Assembly (NCBI RefSeq): GCF_017916365.1
Contig: NZ_JAFMSU010000001.1
Coordinates: 2,245,498 to 2,309,497 of the forward strand
Direction of reading: 5' to 3'
Length of the DNA: 64,000 nucleotides
From: Rufibacter roseolus
GTDB taxonomy: Bacteria; Bacteroidota; Bacteroidia; Cytophagales; Hymenobacteraceae
Part shown: one piece after another, positions 49,926-57,217 of the stretch
How positions within the stretch are numbered: the stretch's first letter is position 1
Layout of the letters: every line of letters starts with the position of its first letter
Position numbers and translations under genes: made by a program
Notes under the pieces: model-generated
Databases searched by the model: none
Told to the model about the DNA's origin: nothing
The model's input: only the letters and a program-made list of their open reading frames with translations

Positions 49926-50929
49926 GAAAGGCGCTGCCCATATTGCTGGGATTACTGGTGCTGCTGACTCTTGGCCTTTTTCTGGGGCTCAAGGTGGGGA
50001 GCTTAGATACTTCATACGCTACCGTTTTAGACGCGATTTTTGAATATGATGCCCAAAACGCCACGCATTACAGCATCATCCACTTACGCTTGCCTCGTTT
50101 GCTGCTGGCCTTTCTCACGGGCGCCTCGCTGGCTTTCTCTGGTTACCTCATGCAAGCTTTGGTGAATAATGCCCTGGCAGATCCTTATCTGCTGGGTACG
50201 GCCTCTGGTGCTTCACTGGGCGCCTCTTTCAGCTTCTTTCTTCTCACTGATCTTACTTTTATGGGTTTGTACCTTCCGCCGTTTTTTGCTTTGGTAGGTT
50301 CTTTTGCAGTGACGTTGGTGGTAGTGTTATTGGGCTCTCGGAGAGGTCAGTTGGTGCCAAGTCAGATGCTGCTGGTGGGAGTGGCCCTCAGTTCTCTGCT
50401 TACTGCGGTGGTTAGCCTCATCATGTTTTTGTCAGATTCAGAAAGCCAGTTGAAGTCAGTGGTTTTCTGGAGCATGGGCGGTTTCGAGAAGGCAGACTGG
50501 TCTAACCTGGGTTATCCGGCGGTAGCGTTGGCGGCGGGGTTGGTGCTGTTTTTCTTTCTGCAGCGGCATCTGAGCGTGCTACTGTTGGGCGCTGACCGCG
50601 CGGAGACTTTAGGAGTGGATGTGCGGCTCATCCGGTGGATTATGCTGGGGGCGGTTTCGGTGGTGACGGGGTTTGCGGTGGCGTTCTCGGGGCCGGTGGG
50701 GTTTGTGGGGCTCATGGTACCTCACTTCACGCGCGCGCTGCTGGGTACTACCAACCGGTTCAACTTGATTGCCTGCGCCCTGGGCGGAGGTTTGTTTCTG
50801 GTGGTCTGTGATTTGATTTCCAGGTGGATTTATCCGCCGGCCGGCATGCCAGTTGGTATCGTAACTTCCTTCTTTGGTGTGCCTTTCTTCGTATATTTGC
50901 TGCGGAGAAAGAATTACCGATTCAGTTAA
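49922..50929 (+). CDS. FecCD/BtuC-type ABC transporter permease
   Basis: 335 residues starting at a GTG that overlaps the upstream stop (GTGA). About ten membrane helices with family motifs RLPRLLLAFLTGASLAFSGYLMQALVNNALADPYLLGTASGASLGA and FSGPVGFVGLMVPHFTRALLG (coupling region). It forms the membrane channel for the ligand of the preceding binding protein. The ATPase gene expected next is absent; instead the next start overlaps this stop by one base (TAATG). Confidence 0.92.
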   Translation: MRKALPILLGLLVLLTLGLFLGLKVGSLDTSYATVLDAIFEYDAQNATHYSIIHLRLPRLLLAFLTGASLAFSGYLMQALVNNALADPYLLGTASGASLGASFSFFLLTDLTFMGLYLPPFFALVGSFAVTLVVVLLGSRRGQLVPSQMLLVGVALSSLLTAVVSLIMFLSDSESQLKSVVFWSMGGFEKADWSNLGYPAVALAAGLVLFFFLQRHLSVLLLGADRAETLGVDVRLIRWIMLGAVSVVTGFAVAFSGPVGFVGLMVPHFTRALLGTTNRFNLIACALGGGLFLVVCDLISRWIYPPAGMPVGIVTSFFGVPFFVYLLRRKNYRFS

Positions 50930-51348
50930 TGGTATACGTAAGCAGATTAGAGCATTTCAACGCGGCACACAAGCTGCATAACCCCAATTGGTCGCTGGCA
51001 AAGAACAAAGAAGTCTTTGGGCCTTGCGCAAACACCAACTGGCATGGGCACAACTATGAACTGATAGTAACGGTGAAGGGAAAGCCAGATCCTGATACAG
51101 GATTCGTGATTGATTTAAAGAAACTGAGTACTCTTATAAGAGAGCACATCATTAAGAAAGTGGACCATAAGAACCTGAACATGGACGTGGCGTTCATGGA
51201 AGGTAAACTGGCCAGCACAGAAAATCTGGTCATTGAATTCTGGAACATCCTCAATCCCCTAATCCCTCGTATATCATCCAGTGCGCAACTACACAGCTTA
51301 AAGCTGTATGAGACCCCTCGTAACTTTGTGGAATATTTTGGAGAATAA
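50929..51348 (+). CDS. 6-carboxytetrahydropterin / 6-pyruvoyltetrahydropterin synthase family
   Basis: 139 residues from the ATG overlapping the permease stop; a frame from 50824 is read-through. Zinc His ligands are in HFNAAHKL and HGHNYE, and a catalytic Cys in FGPCANTNWHGHNYELIVTVKG. DPDTGFVIDLKKLSTLI and the C-terminal Glu motif LKLYETPRNFVEYFGE complete the tunnel fold. It acts on dihydroneopterin triphosphate, either for queuosine (QueD) or tetrahydrobiopterin-like products; the window does not decide. No other pterin genes are nearby. Confidence 0.9.
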   Translation: MVYVSRLEHFNAAHKLHNPNWSLAKNKEVFGPCANTNWHGHNYELIVTVKGKPDPDTGFVIDLKKLSTLIREHIIKKVDHKNLNMDVAFMEGKLASTENLVIEFWNILNPLIPRISSSAQLHSLKLYETPRNFVEYFGE

Positions 51349-51507
51349 CTAACGATCAAACTACTAACGGAGGAAGAACAAGGCGAGATAATTTATCTAT
51401 ATAAAACAATATCAGCGGTTTAATATCGTTTTGGCACAAACATTGTGTCCGGAAGGAGAAATTGGCTGTTCATTGTTCAAGCCCTGTTACTGTTCAGACA
51501 CCACTCA

Positions 51508-52662
51508 ATGAAATATTACATTATTGCCGGAGAACGCTCTGGAGACCTGCATGCCTCCAACCTGATCAAGCAATTGCATGAGCAAGATCCAGAGGCGCAC
51601 ATCCGCTGCTGGGGCGGCGACATGATGGAGGCCGCAGGGGCAGAATTGGTGAAACACTACCAGGAGATGGCCTTCATGGGCTTTCTGGAGGCCGCCAAGA
51701 ACCTTTTCAAAATCAAGCGTTTTCTCAAAGAGTGTCAGGACGACCTACTGGCGTATAAGCCGGATGTAGTGATCCTGGTGGATTATGCCGGGTTCAATAT
51801 GCGCATCGCCAAATTCGCGAAAGAACACGGCCTCAAAGTCTTTTACTACATCTCCCCTAAAATCTGGGCCTGGAACCAGGGACGCGTGCACACCATCAAG
51901 AAACTGGTGGACAAGATGTTCGTGATCATGCCATTTGAGAAGGACTTCTACCAGAAGTTTGACTACAAAACCGATTACGTGGGCAACCCGGTCTCAGACG
52001 CAGTGGCCGCGCACCAGGTAAACCCCAACTTCCGGAAAGACAACGACCTGGATGAGCGTCCCATTATTGCAGTGCTGCCCGGCAGCCGTCAGCAGGAGAT
52101 AGAGAACATCCTTTACATCATGCTCAGCATTCTGCCGCCGTTCCAGGATTACCAGTTTGTGGTGGCCGCCGTGAGCAACTTTGACCGGGAGTATTACGAG
52201 CACTTCAACCGCAAGCCGTTCATCAAAATCGTCTACGACCAGACCTATGATATCCTGGCCAACGCCGAGGCCGCTTTGGTGACCTCGGGCACGGCCACGC
52301 TGGAGACGGCCATGTTCAGTGTACCGCAGGTAGTGTGCTACCGCACCAGCGCCGTTTCTTACTGGATTGGCCGCGCCGTAATCAAAGTGCCTTACATTTC
52401 ATTGGTAAATTTGATTGCCGGCCGCAAAGTAGTACCGGAACTCATCCAGGGCGATATGAACGCGCAGAACCTGGTGCGGGAACTGAAAAACATTCTGAAC
52501 AACCCAGCAGGCCGGGCCGCCCAACTGGAGGGCTACAAACGCGTGCAGGAGCTGATTGGCGATTTCAACACCTCGCAGACCGCCGCTAAACTGATGGTAC
52601 AGTACCTGAAAGAAGGCAAAACGGCCCAGGAAACGAGTCAACCTCTGAAGACCGCGTTTTAA
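51508..52662 (+). CDS. lpxB: Lipid-A-disaccharide synthase
   Basis: 384 residues from the ATG at 51508 (MKYYIIAGERSGDLHASNLIKQL), the standard LpxB start. The first motif is followed by CWGGDMMEAAGAELVKHYQEMAFMGFLEA, YISPKIWAWNQGRV, YVGNPVSDAV, VLPGSRQQEIEN and VTSGTATLETA, all characteristic of this GT19 glycosyltransferase. It joins UDP-diacylglucosamine to lipid X to make the disaccharide of lipid A. The last codons and TAA stop lie inside a dispersed palindrome (52655-52693). Confidence 0.95.
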   Translation: MKYYIIAGERSGDLHASNLIKQLHEQDPEAHIRCWGGDMMEAAGAELVKHYQEMAFMGFLEAAKNLFKIKRFLKECQDDLLAYKPDVVILVDYAGFNMRIAKFAKEHGLKVFYYISPKIWAWNQGRVHTIKKLVDKMFVIMPFEKDFYQKFDYKTDYVGNPVSDAVAAHQVNPNFRKDNDLDERPIIAVLPGSRQQEIENILYIMLSILPPFQDYQFVVAAVSNFDREYYEHFNRKPFIKIVYDQTYDILANAEAALVTSGTATLETAMFSVPQVVCYRTSAVSYWIGRAVIKVPYISLVNLIAGRKVVPELIQGDMNAQNLVRELKNILNNPAGRAAQLEGYKRVQELIGDFNTSQTAAKLMVQYLKEGKTAQETSQPLKTAF

Positions 52663-52693
52663 GGCTATTTTCTTAAAACCAAGTTTAAAACCG
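52655..52693. repeat. Dispersed imperfect palindrome, copy 17, overlapping the lpxB stop
   Basis: CGCGTTTTAAGGC and GTTTAAAACCG flank TATTTTCTTAAAA. The TAA stop of lpxB (52660-52662) is the TTTTAA of the left arm, so the element contributes the last codons. Confidence 0.65.
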
Positions 52694-52701
52694 ATAATCA
52701 T

Positions 52702-52752
52702 ATAAAAGAGAAGGCCTCCCTTACCAGCAGTAAGGGAGGCCTTCTCTTTTAT
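52702..52752. terminator. Bidirectional terminator between lpxB and clpX
   Basis: A perfect inverted repeat of about 22 bp (left arm from 52702, right arm to about 52752) with a 7-base loop, rich in CTCCC/GGGAG, with A and T runs at the ends. It lies between the convergent lpxB and clpX stops and can serve both. Confidence 0.9.
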
Positions 52753-52769
52753 GGTTTAGAAAGAAACGC

Positions 52770-54002
52770 TTAGGCTACTTTCAGTTTTTTCACCGCTGAT
52801 TTCTCAAATTTCTCGCGGGCGTAATCCAGGGTGATGACCAGGTCAGTGGTACCGCCTTCGTGTTCCTCAGATGGCAGGTCAAACATAGCGTCGGTCATGA
52901 TGCCTTCGCAGATGGAGCGCAGGCCACGGGCACCCAGTTTGTACTCAGCGGCTTTCTCCACAATGTACTCCAGGGTTTCCTCGGCAAACTCCAGGTTAAT
53001 GTTCTCCATCTCAAACAGGCGCTTGTACTGTTTCACTAGGGAGTTCTTCGGCTCAGTGAGGATCAGGCGCAGGGTCTCGTTATCCAGCGGGTTCAGGTGC
53101 GTCACTACTGGCAGACGACCTATCAATTCAGGAATCAAACCGAAGGATTTCAAATCCTGAGAGGTGATATAGCGCAGGAAGTTTTCAGTGTCCATTTTCT
53201 CCTCCAGGTTGGTGGATGAGAACCCAATTGGCTTGGTGTTGAGGCGACTCTTGATGAGGCGATCAATGCCTACAAAGGCGCCTCCGCAGATGAACAGGAT
53301 ATTCTCGGTGTTCACCGAGATCATTTTCTGCTCTGGGTGCTTACGGCCTCCCTGCGGCGGAACGTTCACTGAGGTTCCTTCCAAGAGTTTCAATAAAGCC
53401 TGTTGCACACCTTCACCAGACACATCGCGGGTGATGGATGGGTTATCGCTTTTGCGGGCGATTTTGTCAATCTCGTCAATATACACGATGCCGCGCTCAG
53501 CAGCCTCTACGTTGTAATCAGCGGCTTGCAGAAGACGAGTAAGGATGCTTTCTACGTCTTCGCCTACGTAACCAGCCTCGGTCAAAACGGTAGCATCAGC
53601 GATACAGAACGGAACCTGCAGGATACCGGCCAGCATACGGGCCAGGAAAGTTTTACCGGTTCCGGTTTCGCCCACCATGATGATGTTGGATTTCTCAATC
53701 ACCACGTCATCAGTCTTAGGCTTCTGCATGAGGCGCTTGTAATGGTTGTACACCGCTACAGACATCACCTTCTTGGCTTCGTCCTGGCCTACCACAAACT
53801 GATCAAGGTAGGTTTTCATTTCCCTTGGTTTGATCAGGTTGAATTTAGGCGCCCGGTTGGTGGCACGTAACCGGTTCTCCTCATTCAATATCTGCTGCGC
53901 CTGTCCAATGCAACGCTCACAGATATGCGCATTGATGCCTGAGATCATCACAGACACCTCTTTCTTATTCTTTCCGCAAAAGGAGCACGTTATTTCTGCC
54001 AT
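52770..54002 (-). CDS. clpX: ATP-dependent Clp protease ATP-binding subunit ClpX
   Basis: 410 residues from the ATG at 54000-54002 ([15 protein letters not shown]); the longer frame to 54056 runs into the promoter. The zinc-binding domain has CSFC...CERC, then Walker A GETGTGKT near residue 118, Walker [14 protein letters not shown], the GIDRLIKSR region near the pore, and sensor 2 GARGLRSI. It unfolds tagged proteins for ClpP. clpP lies 460 bases upstream on the same strand but with its own terminator between. Confidence 0.96.
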   Translation of the reverse strand: MAEITCSFCGKNKKEVSVMISGINAHICERCIGQAQQILNEENRLRATNRAPKFNLIKPREMKTYLDQFVVGQDEAKKVMSVAVYNHYKRLMQKPKTDDVVIEKSNIIMVGETGTGKTFLARMLAGILQVPFCIADATVLTEAGYVGEDVESILTRLLQAADYNVEAAERGIVYIDEIDKIARKSDNPSITRDVSGEGVQQALLKLLEGTSVNVPPQGGRKHPEQKMISVNTENILFICGGAFVGIDRLIKSRLNTKPIGFSSTNLEEKMDTENFLRYITSQDLKSFGLIPELIGRLPVVTHLNPLDNETLRLILTEPKNSLVKQYKRLFEMENINLEFAEETLEYIVEKAAEYKLGARGLRSICEGIMTDAMFDLPSEEHEGGTTDLVITLDYAREKFEKSAVKKLKVA

Positions 54003-54053
54003 AAACCGAAGAGTGGGATGTGTATTGTCCGGCTTTAGGTGCGCCGGGTACGA

Positions 54054-54087
54054 CAAAGTTACAAAATTGGTTAGGCACTACGCCAAA
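54054..54087 (-). promoter_or_regulatory. Promoter of clpX
   Basis: On the minus strand TTTG (54084-54087), a 22-base spacer and TAACTTTG (54054-54061). The ATG follows about 52 bases downstream. Confidence 0.65.
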
Positions 54088-54089
54088 AT

Positions 54090-54412
54090 ATTTTTGCACA
54101 AGTTATCCAACATGCGTCAGGAAGTGGTTGGAAGCGAGGGTATTATAAAATATAGCATATGTTGTATCTGATTGAAGCAGAATACGCTGTGCTATATGTG
54201 GCAGAACAAAGCAGGTACAATTACCCTAAAAGCTGCGCATAAAAAATCTTTGCAGGCCTTAAATTGCCCATTGTTTTACGCCTGTATTCAGGAATATACC
54301 CTTAAAACATGGCCGATATCAGGAAAGTGCCTTACTTCTTAGAATGGAATTTCTACCGTAATATGCGGTAGAAAAGGTCATTGGTTTCTGACAGAAAAAA
54401 CGGATCCACATG
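54090..54412. other. Gap between the clpX promoter and the clpP terminator
   Basis: No gene is seen. It contains a loose inverted repeat (ATATAGC...GCTATAT near 54150-54199) and a perfect 9-bp inverted repeat TTTCTACCG/CGGTAGAAA with a 7-base loop at 54350-54374. The second could be an operator or structured UTR element; no function is assignable. Confidence 0.4.
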
Positions 54413-54442
54413 AAAAAGGCCTGCTACAGAGCAGGCCTTTTT
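54413..54442 (-). terminator. Terminator of clpP
   Basis: A 12-bp stem (AAAAAGGCCTGC / GCAGGCCTTTTT) with a 6-base loop and T-runs on both sides, 22 bases past the clpP stop. Confidence 0.88.
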
Positions 54443-54463
54443 TAGTTTACAATATAGTGTTGC

Positions 54464-55162
54464 TTATGCTTTATGGCGGGTTAACACCTCGTCAATAAGG
54501 CCGTATTCCTTGGCTTCCTGGGCAATCATCCAGTAGTCACGGTCACTGTCTTTGTCAACTTCCTCAATGGGTTTGCCGCTGTGGCTGGAGATGATCTCGT
54601 ACAGCTCTTTCTTCAGCTTCAGGATCTCGCGGGCGGTGATCTCAATGTCTGAGGCCTGTCCCTGGGTTCCACCCATTGGTTGGTGAATCATTACGCGGGC
54701 GTGGGGTAGGGCAGAGCGCTTATCTTTGGCGCCGCCGCAAAGCAACACTGCACCCATAGATGCTGCCAAACCGGTACAGATAGTGGCCACGTCTGGCTGC
54801 ACGTATTGCATGGTGTCATAGATACCCAAACCGGCATACACAGAACCTCCCGGGCTGTTGATGTACAACAGAATGTCTTTTTTAGAGTCCACGCTTTCCA
54901 GGAACAGCAACTGGGCAGTGATAATGTTAGCGATATAATCATCTACCTGGGTGCCCAGGAAAATAATACGGTCTACCATCAGGCGGGAGAAAACGTCAAT
55001 CTCCCGGAAATTGGTAGGTCTTTCCTCAATCACGGAACGCGTCATGCTGGTTGGCTGCATGCTGGTCTTGCTTTCAATGTGGGTGAGGTATTGGTCAACG
55101 CCCAGGCCACTCATGCCCAGGCCGTGCACGGCAAATTTTCTGAATTCGTCTTTAGTATACAT
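54464..55162 (-). CDS. clpP: ATP-dependent Clp protease proteolytic subunit
   Basis: 232 residues from the ATG at 55160-55162 ([18 protein letters not shown]); the frame extending to 55231 adds a hydrophobic stretch not seen in ClpP. The catalytic Ser lies in [13 protein letters not shown] (about residue 135), His in [11 protein letters not shown] and Asp in DSDRDYWM. The N-terminal tail before [16 protein letters not shown] is somewhat longer than in E. coli. It degrades substrates fed by ClpX. Confidence 0.95.
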   Translation of the reverse strand: MYTKDEFRKFAVHGLGMSGLGVDQYLTHIESKTSMQPTSMTRSVIEERPTNFREIDVFSRLMVDRIIFLGTQVDDYIANIITAQLLFLESVDSKKDILLYINSPGGSVYAGLGIYDTMQYVQPDVATICTGLAASMGAVLLCGGAKDKRSALPHARVMIHQPMGGTQGQASDIEITAREILKLKKELYEIISSHSGKPIEEVDKDSDRDYWMIAQEAKEYGLIDEVLTRHKA

Positions 55163-55244
55163 AAGGGTTCTGTTTAGATGCCTTAACTTAAAAAGAAACG
55201 CGATGGTTACAAGAATAACCAGAAGTAACAAACTGGGTTTACCC

Positions 55245-55282
55245 GTTCCGGGATTGTTTTCCTAAAATCAGGCCAAAAACGA
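55245..55282. repeat. Dispersed imperfect palindrome, copy 18
   Basis: CGTTCCGGG and GGCCAAAAACG flank TTTTCCTAAAA. It lies upstream of clpP on its promoter side. The following stretch to 55525 shows nothing I recognise. Confidence 0.55.
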
Positions 55283-55525
55283 TTAATGGTTTTTTACTGC
55301 CATTATGGCCGATGACGGGGCAGGAGGCGTTCTCTCTACTTCTCAGAATTCATGCCCGGGGAGGGCCAATGCGTGCCGTCTTTTACGTACCACCGGCTGC
55401 GTACCGCGGGTCAAGTTAAAGGATTTTCCTGAAGAATAACCTCTATGCCGTTTTTCACCGCTTGCCTTCACTTTCTGTCAGGGAAGTGATCCTGGCCCTA
55501 AGTGCTGCGTGGTACCTGTTGTAAA

Positions 55526-55559
55526 CAAAAAAGTCCTTACTGTATGTAAGGACTTTTTT
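55526..55559 (-). terminator. Terminator of the trigger factor gene
   Basis: A 14-bp stem (AAAAAAGTCCTTAC and complement) with a 5-base loop and T-runs on both strands, 22 bases past the tig stop. Confidence 0.88.
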
Positions 55560-55580
55560 GTTACTATGAAGTAGTACCGC

Positions 55581-56909
55581 TTAAGCGCCTACTTTGTTGC
55601 GGAATTCCTCGGCAGAAACGGTGTTTTCTGTGATGGTGATTTTGTCTTTCACAAACTCCAGCACTTTCTCAGCAACCAGCGCCTCGTACTCGTTCACGAA
55701 GTTACGGCCGTTGTTTTGCTTCAGGTGGTTGTCCAGGAAGTTATTGAAAGTGGCTTCCATCTCTTCCGGCACCTCTGGCATGTTGAACTGAGCCATCATT
55801 TTCTGACGCGCGCTGTTCACCACATCTTCGTTGCTTACTTTGATGTCATTCTCTTCCACCACTTTGTTGCGGATCATAGACCACTTCAGTTCTTTCACAT
55901 ACTGGTCATAGAACTCATCAATCTGCTCTGGGGTGATTTTGCCTTCGTTGGTAACGGCTAACCAGCGCTTGAAGAACTCAGTAGGGATCTCAATAGAAGA
56001 TTTGTCTACCAGTTGGTCAATCACGTCGCGGTCCAGCACGTTCACAGCTTCACGGTCATAGTTCTCTTTGATAACCTCGCGTACTTTGGCGTCAAATTCT
56101 TCCTGCGTGGTCACGTTGCCTTGTCCGAAGATCTTGTCAAAGAACTCCTGGTTCATCTCGGCTGGCTCAGTGCGGTTGATTTTCTCTACCGTGAAAGTGA
56201 ATTCGCCGTTCAGGTCTTTGGTCACTTCTTTGCTCAGGCCAGTCACGTGTGCCAAAGCGGCATCATCGCCAAACGCCTCGCGGATGTCAAAAGTGATGGT
56301 GTCGCCTGGTTTCACGCCCACGAATTTGTCGGCACCGGCTAACACTTTGTTTAAAGGAAGAAGCGTTTTGGTCTCAAACTCACCATCTACTTGCTTCAGG
56401 TCGCCGTACAGGTAATCATTGGCTTCAGAAACCTCCGGATTGGTGGTTTGGCCAAACTGGCGCTGCATCTGCTCATAAGCCTCGTCAACAGTGGTTTGGT
56501 CTACTTCGATGTCATATTTCTGCACAGACACCTCGTTCAAAGGCAGTTCAAACTCAGGCAACAAACCAACGGCGTAGCTGAATTCAAACTCTTTCTGGTT
56601 GTCCCAGTCAATGGCGTTCTCGTCCTGACGGTCCGGAAGCGGCTCGCCCAGGATGCGCAGTTTGTTTTCTTTGATGTAGTTGTTTACAGACTCGTGCAGC
56701 AACTGGTTGATGGACTCCACCAAAATGCCTTTGCCGTACATCTTACGGATCAAACCAGCAGGAACCTTACCAGGGCGGAAACCTTTGATGTTGGCTTTCT
56801 TGCTGTATTCTTTGATTTGCTCGTCTACACGGGCGGCGTAGTCGGCCTCTTGCAGGCTAACTTTTAGGCTGGCATTCTGGCCATCGGTTTGATTGAGGGT
56901 GATATTCAA
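55581..56909 (-). CDS. tig: Trigger factor (ribosome-associated chaperone)
   Basis: 442 residues from a TTG at 56907-56909 (NITLNQTDGQNASLKVSLQEADYAARV), which fits the usual N-terminus; the next in-frame Met is residue 57 and would remove the ribosome-binding part. The ribosome-docking signature appears as ANIKGFRPGKVPAGLIRKMYGK near residues 39-60. A peptidyl-prolyl isomerase-like middle domain (VKPGDTITFDI) and the helical C-terminal chaperone arms follow. Acts on nascent chains at the exit tunnel. A TAGCTTTG element overlaps the start codon, which is odd for a leadered mRNA. Confidence 0.92.
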   Translation of the reverse strand: MNITLNQTDGQNASLKVSLQEADYAARVDEQIKEYSKKANIKGFRPGKVPAGLIRKMYGKGILVESINQLLHESVNNYIKENKLRILGEPLPDRQDENAIDWDNQKEFEFSYAVGLLPEFELPLNEVSVQKYDIEVDQTTVDEAYEQMQRQFGQTTNPEVSEANDYLYGDLKQVDGEFETKTLLPLNKVLAGADKFVGVKPGDTITFDIREAFGDDAALAHVTGLSKEVTKDLNGEFTFTVEKINRTEPAEMNQEFFDKIFGQGNVTTQEEFDAKVREVIKENYDREAVNVLDRDVIDQLVDKSSIEIPTEFFKRWLAVTNEGKITPEQIDEFYDQYVKELKWSMIRNKVVEENDIKVSNEDVVNSARQKMMAQFNMPEVPEEMEATFNNFLDNHLKQNNGRNFVNEYEALVAEKVLEFVKDKITITENTVSAEEFRNKVGA

Positions 56910-56944
56910 AGCTATCAGAGTTTAATTGTGCTACGGTTAAATTG

Positions 56945-56968
56945 AAAAAACCCCCAACCCCGGTTGGG
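56945..56968 (-). terminator. Terminator of tRNA-Leu
   Basis: On the minus strand CCCAAC-CGGG-GTTGGG followed by GGTTTTTT, 19 bases past the tRNA 3' end and before tig. It separates the tRNA transcript from tig. Confidence 0.75.
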
Positions 56969-56986
56969 ATTGAGGGTTTGACTTGT

Positions 56987-57067
56987 GCGGATGGAGGGAC
57001 TCGAACCCCCATGCCTCGCAGCGCTAGATCCTAAGTCTAGTGCGTCTACCAATTTCGCCACATCCGC
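56987..57067 (-). tRNA. tRNA-Leu (anticodon UAG)
   Basis: The minus strand folds as a cloverleaf: acceptor GCGGATG/CATCCGC, D-arm with GGTAGACGC, anticodon stem CTAGA/TCTAG with loop CTTAGGA (anticodon TAG), an extended variable arm, and T-arm GGGGG-TTCGAGT-CCCTC. CCA is not encoded. The long variable arm and UAG anticodon identify leucine (CUA codons). Confidence 0.95.
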
Positions 57068-57094
57068 ATCAATGTGTTTTTGTATTTGGTGCTG

Positions 57095-57126
57095 CAAATG
57101 TAGCAAACTCTTTTTTGTTTATGCAA
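57095..57126 (-). promoter_or_regulatory. Promoter of tRNA-Leu
   Basis: On the minus strand TTG (57124-57126), a 21-base spacer and TACATTTG (57095-57102). The tRNA 5' end follows 28 bases later, leaving a short leader. Confidence 0.7.
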
Positions 57127-57217
57127 CTCTCTTTCGTTTTTTTTGTTGAAATTTATAAAAAGAGGTCAGAAACGGGTTGGCATTTGCCAGACCCCCGTTT
57201 TTGATGTACCTACCCTT

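Noticed and set aside
56915..57106. 63-codon frame over the tRNA-Leu gene
   Set aside because: It is the translation of the tRNA itself, a common false gene.
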